A DNA stretch of 8,960 nt, from assembly GCA_017958705.1 (NCBI GenBank), contig JAGDCE010000116.1, positions 1 to 8,960 on the forward strand. The letters run 5' to 3'. The notes below the pieces were generated by a model, which was given only the letters and a program-made list of their open reading frames with translations, was not told where the DNA came from and searched no databases. Made by a program: the position numbers and the translations under genes. Numbering within the stretch: position 1 is the stretch's first letter; every line of letters begins with the position of its first letter. Of this stretch, positions 1 to 5,569 are shown in pieces. Origin of the DNA: Clostridia bacterium (lineage in GTDB: Bacteria; Bacillota; Clostridia; Oscillospirales; CAG-272).

Positions 1-248
1 AGAGCGCGCTCGAGCACAGTTTTTTTCGTCAGTATGAATTCGTGATCCTTGCCGCACAGATAACACGGCACGGAAAATCTGATCTTTCCGTCGGAGGTAT
101 AAGACAGCTTCATCTCCGAGCGGAAGCACGGACATTTCAGTTTTATCATGTCCCCCGACAGGCTGAAAACGCCGACGACGCTCTTCACCGCTTTCCCGCA
201 GTAGGGGCATCTGTAAGATACCGTCGTGTTTTTCGGTTGTATTATCAT
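1..248 (-). CDS. Zinc-ribbon protein of unknown function, C-terminus cut by the window edge
   Basis: The first 82 codons of a minus-strand gene read from an ATG at 248-246 and run off the window start. Six cysteines form three pairs: C14/C17 (CPYC), C39/C41 (CPC) and C62/C65 (CYLC). This spacing suggests zinc-binding ribbons. Between the pairs lie short beta-prone stretches; no signal peptide or membrane segment is visible. The start is well supported: AAAGGAG lies at 255-261 with a 6-nt spacer, inside the 3' end of the glycosylase gene, and the ATG overlaps that gene's stop as ATGA. The gene is therefore probably translated with the glycosylase. Similar Cys-pair proteins of unknown role occur in Clostridia, by memory only. 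Whether it binds nucleic acid or protein cannot be told from the visible part. Confidence 0.75.
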   Translation of the reverse strand, partial: MIIQPKNTTVSYRCPYCGKAVKSVVGVFSLSGDMIKLKCPCFRSEMKLSYTSDGKIRFSVPCYLCGKDHEFILTKKTVLERA

Positions 249-1069
249 TGCAGGCTCCTTTCGTAATAGAACAGATACTGCTGCGCTATCCCGGCGTACG
301 GGCCGAGCGCGGAGACGTCGAGCGCTCCGCCGAAATATTTATCTATCGTCTTCCTGATCCACACGTCGACCGGGAACGCGTCCGTCTTTCCGAGCGAGAA
401 CAGCAGCGTGCACGACGCGACCTTAGGTCCCACTCCTTTTATTTTACACAGCTCCTGCATTCCCTGTTCGTACGTGTACGCGTCGCGGATCTTCTGCAGA
501 TCGAGGCCGTCCCTGCAGTGCTCGGCGGCGGAGATCAGATACGCGGCGCGGAAACCGGTCTTCAGCGCCTTCAGTCCTTCCTCGCCCGCGCCCAAAAGCG
601 CCTCCGGCGTCGGGAACGCGTAGTAAGTTTTGCCGCCGTATTCGAACGCTTCGCCGTATTCGCGGCAGATCGCGGCGACGAGCGATTTTATCCTCGGTAT
701 GTTGTTGTTCTGCGATATTATGAAACTGCACAGCGTCTCCCACGGCTGCTGACGCAATATGCGTATGCCGTCTCCCGCCTCCATCGCGGCGACGATGACG
801 TCGTTGTCGAAGCGCGACGCTATGTCGCGGTCTATCTCGTCGTAGTCGGCGTCAAGCCCGAGATAGTTCTCCCAGATCTTTTCGTATTCGTCTTTTGTGC
901 AGTTCAGATATATGTACGCGTCGTCCTGCGAGGCGCGCAGCACCCTGCCGAACGCGACGCCCTCCCACACGCCGTCGCCGCCTTTTTCGAAGCGGAAACT
1001 CTGTCCGCAGTCGAAAATTTTATCCAGATCGAAATGGGCGGGACGATTTACTTTAAGAATATCGCTCAT
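245..1069 (-). CDS. ogg: 8-oxoguanine DNA glycosylase/AP lyase (OGG1 type, HhH-GPD)
   Basis: Base-excision repair enzyme expected to remove 8-oxoguanine opposite cytosine and nick the resulting AP site. The 274-residue protein has the OGG1 layout. An N-terminal domain carries CGQSFRF (21-27), like the SGQSFRW motif of human OGG1. A helical domain follows with ETLCSFIISQNNN (111-123). The helix-hairpin-helix is IKGVGPKVASC (210-220), and the GPD part is DAFPVDVWI (230-238). By alignment to human OGG1 K249 and D268, the catalytic lysine is K216 and the catalytic aspartate D235; both are present. Length is ordinary for bacterial OGG proteins. It is the first gene of a minus-strand unit and overlaps the zinc-ribbon gene by 4 bases. 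It is transcribed away from the palindromic promoter at 1095-1110. GAGG at 1084-1087 is a rather distant ribosome-binding site, about 14 nt from the start. Confidence 0.93.
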   Translation of the reverse strand: MSDILKVNRPAHFDLDKIFDCGQSFRFEKGGDGVWEGVAFGRVLRASQDDAYIYLNCTKDEYEKIWENYLGLDADYDEIDRDIASRFDNDVIVAAMEAGDGIRILRQQPWETLCSFIISQNNNIPRIKSLVAAICREYGEAFEYGGKTYYAFPTPEALLGAGEEGLKALKTGFRAAYLISAAEHCRDGLDLQKIRDAYTYEQGMQELCKIKGVGPKVASCTLLFSLGKTDAFPVDVWIRKTIDKYFGGALDVSALGPYAGIAQQYLFYYERSLQ

Positions 1070-1074
1070 AATAC

Positions 1075-1103
1075 TTGATTTTTCCTCATTTTTTTGATAT
1101 GAT
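1075..1103 (+). promoter_or_regulatory. Sigma-A promoter for the DUF6062 gene
   Basis: The -35 is TTGATT (1075-1080), followed by a 17-bp spacer and an extended -10, TGATATGAT (1095-1103), whose hexamer is TATGAT (1098-1103). Transcription should start near 1110. That gives a leader of about 24 nt holding AAGGA (1120-1124), 9 nt before the ATG at 1134. The -35 overlaps sequence just upstream of the ogg start codon, so the two divergent promoters share the spacer. Confidence 0.75.
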
Positions 1104-1110
1104 CATATCA
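1095..1110. repeat. Perfect 16-bp palindrome between divergent genes
   Basis: TGATATGATCATATCA equals its own reverse complement and is flanked by a T7 run (1089-1095) and an A7 run (1115-1121). It contains both mirrored extended -10 elements of the divergent promoters. It could be a dimeric regulator site or simply the product of two face-to-face -10 elements. Confidence 0.85.
1102..1110 (-). promoter_or_regulatory. Extended -10 promoter element for ogg
   Basis: Read on the minus strand, 1110 to 1102 gives TGATATGAT, the same extended -10 as on the plus strand. The -35 position 17 bp upstream (1125-1130) reads ATATCA, a weak match, so this promoter would lean on the extended -10. The predicted start near 1095 leaves about 25 nt before the ogg ATG. 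Confidence 0.55.
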
Positions 1111-1133
1111 GACGAAAAAAAGGATGATATGAA

Positions 1134-1838
1134 ATGAAAGAACAGATCTATACTATTCCGGTAAACACCGCCTTTGAAAAGTCGGCGGAGGACAAAAGCT
1201 GCGGCTGTCCGTTCTGCACGATGCAGGAGATACTGCAGAAAAACGAGCTCGATCTGATAACCGGCGCGTCGATGATGGAGCCGGATATCCGCATCAAGAC
1301 GAACGAGCAGGGCTTCTGCAAGAAACATTACGACATGATGCTTCTGATGAAGAACCGTCTCGGCATAGCCCTTATGCTCGAGAGCCATCTCGACGAGGTG
1401 CGCGCCAAGGTCAGATCGAAGGGGCTGATCTCCGCCGTGCGCGGCAAGGGCGTCGCCGCCTGCGACGATCTGTCGAAGCTTGAGAGCTCCTGCTACGTCT
1501 GCGGAAAGATAGAATTCCACATAGACAAGATGTTCGAGTGCGCCGTGTATCTGTGGCAGAACGACGAGCAGTTCCGTAAAAAGACTGACGCGCAGCCGTT
1601 CTTCTGCCTGCCGCATTACAGACGCTTCATAGAGTACGCGCGGCGCGATCTGCCGAAAAAGGATTTCGGCGACTTCTACGACGCGGTGAGTAAAATCGAA
1701 AACGCCTATATCGAAACGCTTTGCGAGGACGTCTCCTGGTTCTGCAAGAAATTCGACTACCGCTACACGGACGAGCCGTGGGGCAATTCGAAGGATTCGA
1801 TCGAGCGCTCGGTCGCGTTCCTTGACGGAAGGGTGTGA
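1134..1838 (+). CDS. DUF6062 family cysteine-rich protein
   Basis: A 234-residue soluble protein recognised as DUF6062 from its N-terminus (MKEQIYTIPV) and the pattern CPFC, SMMEPDIRIKTNEQGFCKKH, NRLG and CYVC. The function of this clostridial family is not established. Candidate metal ligands are C23/C25/C28, C62 with H65 (FCKKH), C120/C123 with H129, and C158 with H161 (CLPHY). These repeated Cys-His groups suggest zinc or another metal. No signal peptide or membrane helix is visible, so it is probably cytoplasmic. The start is fixed by AAGGA at 1120-1124 and a short leader from the promoter at 1075-1103. It stands alone as a transcription unit, diverging from ogg and ending at the terminator at 1847-1880. 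Family members have sometimes been labelled ABC-transporter components, but nothing in the sequence supports that. Confidence 0.82.
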   Translation: MKEQIYTIPVNTAFEKSAEDKSCGCPFCTMQEILQKNELDLITGASMMEPDIRIKTNEQGFCKKHYDMMLLMKNRLGIALMLESHLDEVRAKVRSKGLISAVRGKGVAACDDLSKLESSCYVCGKIEFHIDKMFECAVYLWQNDEQFRKKTDAQPFFCLPHYRRFIEYARRDLPKKDFGDFYDAVSKIENAYIETLCEDVSWFCKKFDYRYTDEPWGNSKDSIERSVAFLDGRV

Positions 1839-1846
1839 CGTCGTAT

Positions 1847-1880
1847 ACGGGCTTGCCATTGCGGCAAGCCCGTTTTTTTT
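1847..1880 (+). terminator. Rho-independent terminator after DUF6062
   Basis: An 11-bp perfect stem, ACGGGCTTGCC (1847-1857) with GGCAAGCCCGT (1863-1873), has a 5-nt loop and ends in a run of eight T (1873-1880). It lies 8 bases after the DUF6062 stop. The stop codon of the convergent lipoprotein gene (1879-1881) overlaps the T run. In the minus direction the hairpin lacks a U-tract, so it may end that transcript only weakly. Confidence 0.93.
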
Positions 1881-3318
1881 ATTTATACGTCACCGGGAAC
1901 CATTTGGCAAGGTATTCTTTTACCTCGTCCTCCCGCTGCATATATTCTTCCGCCTCAAGCTCACCCGAGATCAGCTCTCCGAAAGCCTCCGCGGTATTTT
2001 TGTACAGATTCGGATATCCGGACGCGAACGCCGTGACGAAATCGTAATTGCCGCATCCGAGAATGATATTCAGGCAGTTCACCGAGCCGTTGTCGCGCAG
2101 TACGTCGAGCATGTAGTGATACAGCTGATCGTATTTCATATACGATTCCGAGCAGGCGTTGAACGCCTCGATGAAATCGCCGCTCAGCCTGTCGTCCGAA
2201 TTGCACGCCGGCACGCAAAGCACCGTCGCATCCTCAGACAGATACGCCGAGTATTCCGCGTCCGCGCCGTATTTCGGCATCGGCAGCATTCCCCACGCGC
2301 CCGCGTCCTCCGGCAGCTTCTCCGCGTCGGCGACGGTGCCTATGAAAAACGGCGTTTCCCCTTCCGAGAAGCGCGCCGCGGGATCGGCGTGATACGCCGC
2401 GTCGGCGAGATCTTTCAGAAGTTCCGCGGTCTTCATATATCCGTCTGAGAACGTGTTCGCCGCGGGCGTTTTGTCTGTGCCGTTCGTCGTGAAATCGAGG
2501 CCGGATCCGAGGTAAAGCGCTTTTTTGTAGTCGAGACCGGTCTTCACGATCGCGGCGCCGGCTCCGGCGGCGGAGAACGCCGCGGACAGCTCCGCGTATT
2601 TTTCAAGCGTCCATTCGCCGTCCTTCACGAGCTTGTATGGATCGGCGCCGACTCCGTCGAGAAGGCTCCTGTTGAAATAGACGCAGTATATCTTCTCCGG
2701 CTCGAAGCACCCCTCTCCGGCGACGGCGTAAAGCCCGTGCCCGGCGGAAAACGCATCCGTCGCGTCGGCGCTGAAATACGACGCCTTAAGATCCGTGTCC
2801 GGCAGCTTGCGCAGGCTCTTGACGAGACCGTCGGAGACGAGTCTGCCGACGAGGCTCGCCGGTACCGCCAGCACGTCGGCGAAATATTCGCCGTTTTTGA
2901 CGGCTTCGCCGAGCTTTGTCAACAGCTCCTTCTCGGTGAATCTGATAAACGCGACGTCGGCGTTGAATTTAGTCTCGAGTTTTGCCGTACGCTGCGATCT
3001 GTCCGCCGACAGCACGGTCTGTTCCCCGTTCCCCTCCGCGAACGTCAGGTCAAGGCACGCGATCATAATGCGCGCGCCGGACATGTTTATCACGGAAAGC
3101 GACCCGAGCGCGTCCTCGGCTCTCTTTTTCATCGCGTCGGCGGAATCGGTGTCGATATCTATCTGCCGCGGCGCATCCGTCTCGGCGCCGGTCGTTACCG
3201 GCGCGGCGGTGTTCTCCGCCGTCGTCGTGTCCGCGCCGTCGTGGAACGACACAATGCCGCACGAGGCGAGCAGCGCCGCCGCCGTCAGAAGCGACAGCGC
3301 CGTTAAAAGTTTCCTCAT
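1879..3318 (-). CDS. Extracellular solute-binding lipoprotein, orphan
   Basis: A 479-residue exported lipoprotein. Residues 1-19 form a signal peptide with basic MRK, a hydrophobic core and lipobox LASC; C20 should be lipidated and anchored on the outer face of the membrane. A Thr/Ala/Asp-rich linker (about 30-55) follows. The body resembles cluster-B (sugar-type) ABC solute-binding proteins, most clearly in YFNRSLLDGVGADPYKLV (214-231), GEWTLEKYAEL (234-244) and WGMLPMPKYG further on. No substrate can be assigned. The gene overlaps mrp by ATGA (3315-3318) and has no clear Shine-Dalgarno site, so it is likely translated by coupling. No permease or ATPase gene lies beside it. It could supply a transporter encoded elsewhere or act as a sensory or cell-surface protein. 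The lipoprotein assignment is firm; the transport role is inferred. Confidence 0.82.
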   Translation of the reverse strand: MRKLLTALSLLTAAALLASCGIVSFHDGADTTTAENTAAPVTTGAETDAPRQIDIDTDSADAMKKRAEDALGSLSVINMSGARIMIACLDLTFAEGNGEQTVLSADRSQRTAKLETKFNADVAFIRFTEKELLTKLGEAVKNGEYFADVLAVPASLVGRLVSDGLVKSLRKLPDTDLKASYFSADATDAFSAGHGLYAVAGEGCFEPEKIYCVYFNRSLLDGVGADPYKLVKDGEWTLEKYAELSAAFSAAGAGAAIVKTGLDYKKALYLGSGLDFTTNGTDKTPAANTFSDGYMKTAELLKDLADAAYHADPAARFSEGETPFFIGTVADAEKLPEDAGAWGMLPMPKYGADAEYSAYLSEDATVLCVPACNSDDRLSGDFIEAFNACSESYMKYDQLYHYMLDVLRDNGSVNCLNIILGCGNYDFVTAFASGYPNLYKNTAEAFGELISGELEAEEYMQREDEVKEYLAKWFPVTYK

Positions 3319-4133
3319 AGGCGCTCTATCAGGTCGACCGCGGCGCCGAGCGCGTCGCTGTCAAGATCGTCCGCGCATCCCTCGTCGCACAGCTCCGCCG
3401 CCTTCGGGTCGATGGGGAGTCTGGCGAGTACGTGTATGCCGTATTCGAGCGCGGCGGCATCCGTGCCGCCTCTGCCGAATATATAATGCTTTTTGCCGCA
3501 GTCCGGGCATTCGAAGTAACTGAAATTCTCGACCAGACCGATAATCGGTATGTTCATCATTCTCGCCATGTTGACGGCTTTGGAAACGATCAGCGAGACG
3601 AGGTCCTGCGGGCTGCTCACGATGATTATACCGTCGACCGGGACGGACTGGAACACCGTCAGCGGCACGTCGCCCGTTCCGGGAGGCATGTCGACGTACA
3701 TGTAGTCGACGTCGCCCCACGCCACGTCGGTCCAGAACTGTTTAACCGTTCCGGCGAGGACCGGGCCGCGCCATACGAGCGGCGATCTCTCGTCCTTCAG
3801 CAGCAGGTTGACGGACATGACCTCGATGCCGTTCTTTGTGACGAACGGATTTATACCCTTGTCGCTTCCGTCGCACAGACCGTGCAGACCGAATGACTTC
3901 GGTATCGACGGGCCGGTTATATCGGCGTCGAGCACGGCGGTCCTGTGTCCGCGCTTCGCCGTCTGTACGGCGAGCATGGACGTGACGAGGGATTTGCCGA
4001 CGCCGCCCTTGCCGGACGCGACGGCTATTACTTTTTTAACGTGCGAATATTTATTGCACGGTTCTTTTGACGGGACACGCGAAGCGCAGTCGGCGCTGCA
4101 TGTCGAGCAGTCGTGTGTGCAGTTTTCAGCCAT
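3315..4133 (-). CDS. mrp: Mrp/NBP35-family Fe-S cluster carrier ATPase (ApbC)
   Basis: Cytoplasmic P-loop ATPase of the Mrp/NBP35 family, which binds and hands over iron-sulfur clusters. The 272-residue protein has a deviant Walker A GKGGVGKS (41-48), the switch region DADITGPSIP (69-78), DMPPGTGD (149-156 region) and the C-terminal CPDC motif (C209/C212) that binds the bridging cluster between subunits. The N-terminus carries an extra cysteine set, C5, C9, C12, C16 and C26, typical of the clostridial/NBP35-like subgroup and a likely second cluster site. It lacks the N-terminal DUF59 domain found in some Mrp proteins. AAGGA lies about 10 nt before the ATG, and a strong promoter sits at 4173-4201. 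The downstream lipoprotein gene overlaps by 4 bases. Identification is secure; client proteins are unknown. Confidence 0.95.
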   Translation of the reverse strand: MAENCTHDCSTCSADCASRVPSKEPCNKYSHVKKVIAVASGKGGVGKSLVTSMLAVQTAKRGHRTAVLDADITGPSIPKSFGLHGLCDGSDKGINPFVTKNGIEVMSVNLLLKDERSPLVWRGPVLAGTVKQFWTDVAWGDVDYMYVDMPPGTGDVPLTVFQSVPVDGIIIVSSPQDLVSLIVSKAVNMARMMNIPIIGLVENFSYFECPDCGKKHYIFGRGGTDAAALEYGIHVLARLPIDPKAAELCDEGCADDLDSDALGAAVDLIERL

Positions 4134-4172
4134 TTTCGGGATTTCCTTTTAATGTAGATATTGTTTTATCCA

Positions 4173-4201
4173 ATTATAACCCGAAAGGCGGTTTATATCA
4201 A
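4173..4201 (-). promoter_or_regulatory. Strong sigma-A promoter for mrp
   Basis: On the minus strand, -35 TTGATA (4201-4196), a 17-bp spacer and a perfect -10 TATAAT (4178-4173). Transcription should begin near 4166, giving a leader of about 33 nt before the mrp ATG. An AT-rich stretch upstream (about 4202-4235) could act as an UP element. Confidence 0.85.
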
Positions 4202-4241
4202 TAAAAATTGTTGGATTTTTTATTAAAAATATTGGAGGGTG

Positions 4242-4270
4242 TTGATTCCTTCACACTATTGTGGTAAAAT
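4242..4270 (+). promoter_or_regulatory. Sigma-A promoter of the prfA operon
   Basis: -35 TTGATT (4242-4247), a 17-bp spacer and -10 TAAAAT (4265-4270), with a start expected near 4277. It faces away from the mrp promoter across about 40 bases of AT-rich DNA. It is the only clear promoter before the terminator at 7849-7874, so it probably drives all four plus-strand genes. Confidence 0.75.
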
Positions 4271-4282
4271 AAGCGTGAAAAA

Positions 4283-4299
4283 GCCGTCCCGCGGACGGC
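4283..4299 (+). other. Leader hairpin abutting the DUF951 ribosome-binding site
   Basis: GCCGTCC (4283-4289) pairs perfectly with GGACGGC (4293-4299) around a 3-nt loop. The Shine-Dalgarno GGGAGG starts at 4300, directly after the stem. There is no U-tract, so it is not a terminator. It may affect ribosome access or protect the 5' end of the transcript; this is inference. Confidence 0.5.
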
Positions 4300-4310
4300 G
4301 GGAGGTGCAA

Positions 4311-4517
4311 ATGGTCCCGATGAAACTGCAGGCGGAGATGACCGTGCTTATGAAAAAGAAACATCCCTGCGGCGCGTCTCTGTTCCGCATAATACGCGCG
4401 GGCTCCGACGTGCGCGCCGTATGCACGGGATGCGGGCGCGACGTGACGCTGCCCCGGGACAAATTCGAGAAATGCGTGAAGAGGATCGCAGAGGACGGAA
4501 ATGACGGAAAAGCTTGA
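4311..4517 (+). CDS. DUF951 family small zinc-binding-like protein
   Basis: A 68-residue basic protein recognised as DUF951 from KKKHPCG (15-21), the GSD-RAVCTGCGRDV segment (31-45) and LPRDKFEKCVK (47-57). C20, C38 and C41 look like metal ligands, and the late Arg/Lys-rich helix could contact nucleic acid. The family's role is not established; it is widespread in Bacillota. The ATG at 4311 was chosen because GGAGG at 4301-4305 lies 5 nt upstream; a longer frame from 4239 would start inside the promoter. The last 17 bases overlap prfA in another frame, so the two genes are probably co-translated. It leads the prfA operon. Confidence 0.82.
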   Translation: MVPMKLQAEMTVLMKKKHPCGASLFRIIRAGSDVRAVCTGCGRDVTLPRDKFEKCVKRIAEDGNDGKA

Positions 4518-5568
4518 AGCCATTGCTGAAAAACTGAAAAAAATAGAAAGCTCTCTGATGGATCCTGAGGTCGTATCGGACGCCGGCAGATACAGAGAGC
4601 TGATGAAGGAGCGCAAGAACCTTCTGCCGGTGGCGGAAAAATACGCCGAATACAAGAAATTCGAAGCGGGCCGCGCCGAGGCCGAGGAGCTTCTCGGCTC
4701 GGGCGATCCCGAGCTGTGCGAACTCGCCGGAGCGGAGCTGCAGGAATGCGCCGCCGGCATGAAGCGCTGCGAGGAAGAGCTTAAAATACTGCTTCTGCCG
4801 AAGGATCCGAACGACGACAAAAACGTCGTGATAGAGATTCGCGGCGGCGCGGGCGGCGACGAGGCGGCTCTCTTCTCCTACGTGCTGTACCGGATGTACT
4901 GTATGTACGCCGAGAGCATGAAATGGAAGACGGAGCTGCTTTACTGCAACGAAACGGAGCTCGGCGGCTTCAAGGAAGTATCTTTCACCGTTTCGGGCGA
5001 GGGCGCGTATTCGCGGCTTAAATTCGAGTCGGGCGTCCACAGGGTCCAGCGCGTTCCGGAGACGGAGGCGCAGGGCCGCATCCACACGTCCACCGTGACG
5101 GTGGCGGTGCTGCCGGAGGCGGACGACGTCGAGGTCGAGATAAACCCCGCCGATATAAAGTTCGAGACGTGCAAATCGAGCGGCGCCGGCGGCCAGCACA
5201 TAAATAAAACGGAATCGGCGATACGGCTTTACCACAAGCCGACGGGCATCGTCATCGAATGCCAGGACGAGCGCAGTCAGTTCAAGAACAAGGACAAGGC
5301 GCTGAAGCTGCTCAAAACGAAGCTTTACGACATGAAGACGCGGGAACAGCACGACAGGATCGCGTCGGAGCGCAAGAGCCAGGTCGGCACCGGCGACAGA
5401 TCGGAGCGCATACGGACGTACAACTATCCGCAGAGCCGCGTTACGGACCACCGCATCGGCATGACGATATACTCGCTCGACGCGTTTTTGAACGGCGATC
5501 TGAACGCCATGATCGACGCGCTGATAACCGCCGACACCGCCGCAAAGCTTTCACAAGAGGAGATCTGA
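4501..5568 (+). CDS. prfA: Peptide chain release factor 1 (RF1)
   Basis: Class-I release factor that recognises UAA and UAG in the ribosomal A site and triggers hydrolysis of the finished peptide. The 355-residue protein is full length. It has an N-terminal helical domain, GGAGGDEA (115-122), the stop-reading region RVPETEAQGRIHTS (184-197) and the catalytic loop SSGAGGQH with GGQ at 230-232. The tripeptide anticodon is PET (186-188), a PxT variant that marks it as RF1 rather than RF2. The C-terminal block with ECQDERSQFKNKDKAL is also typical. The start has a GAGGA-type site a few bases upstream, within DUF951. The next gene begins one base after its stop. prmC, the methyltransferase for the GGQ glutamine that often lies next to prfA, is not adjacent here. 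Confidence 0.97.
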   Translation: MTEKLEAIAEKLKKIESSLMDPEVVSDAGRYRELMKERKNLLPVAEKYAEYKKFEAGRAEAEELLGSGDPELCELAGAELQECAAGMKRCEEELKILLLPKDPNDDKNVVIEIRGGAGGDEAALFSYVLYRMYCMYAESMKWKTELLYCNETELGGFKEVSFTVSGEGAYSRLKFESGVHRVQRVPETEAQGRIHTSTVTVAVLPEADDVEVEINPADIKFETCKSSGAGGQHINKTESAIRLYHKPTGIVIECQDERSQFKNKDKALKLLKTKLYDMKTREQHDRIASERKSQVGTGDRSERIRTYNYPQSRVTDHRIGMTIYSLDAFLNGDLNAMIDALITADTAAKLSQEEI

Positions 5569-5569
5569 G

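Noticed and set aside
248..1078. Long plus-strand open frame opposite ogg
   Set aside because: Antisense shadow of a well-supported glycosylase gene. The protein is Arg-rich, has no recognisable domain or ribosome site, and arises from GC-rich third codon positions.
1822..2448. Plus-strand open frame opposite the lipoprotein gene
   Set aside because: It starts inside the DUF6062 gene, runs through a strong terminator, and its Arg/Val-rich product matches nothing. It is a shadow frame.
4239..4310. Longer N-terminus for DUF951 from the ATG at 4239
   Set aside because: That start overlaps the predicted -35 and -10 and would lie upstream of the transcription start. The ATG at 4311 has an excellent ribosome site and matches family length.
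5056..5064. PET instead of PAT in the RF1 stop-codon recognition tripeptide
   Set aside because: PxT variants occur normally among RF1 proteins, so this does not suggest altered stop-codon reading.
4348..5451. Minus-strand 367-codon open frame opposite prfA
   Set aside because: prfA is certain on the plus strand. The antisense product is Arg/Leu-rich and low in complexity, as expected from reverse reading of a GC-biased gene.
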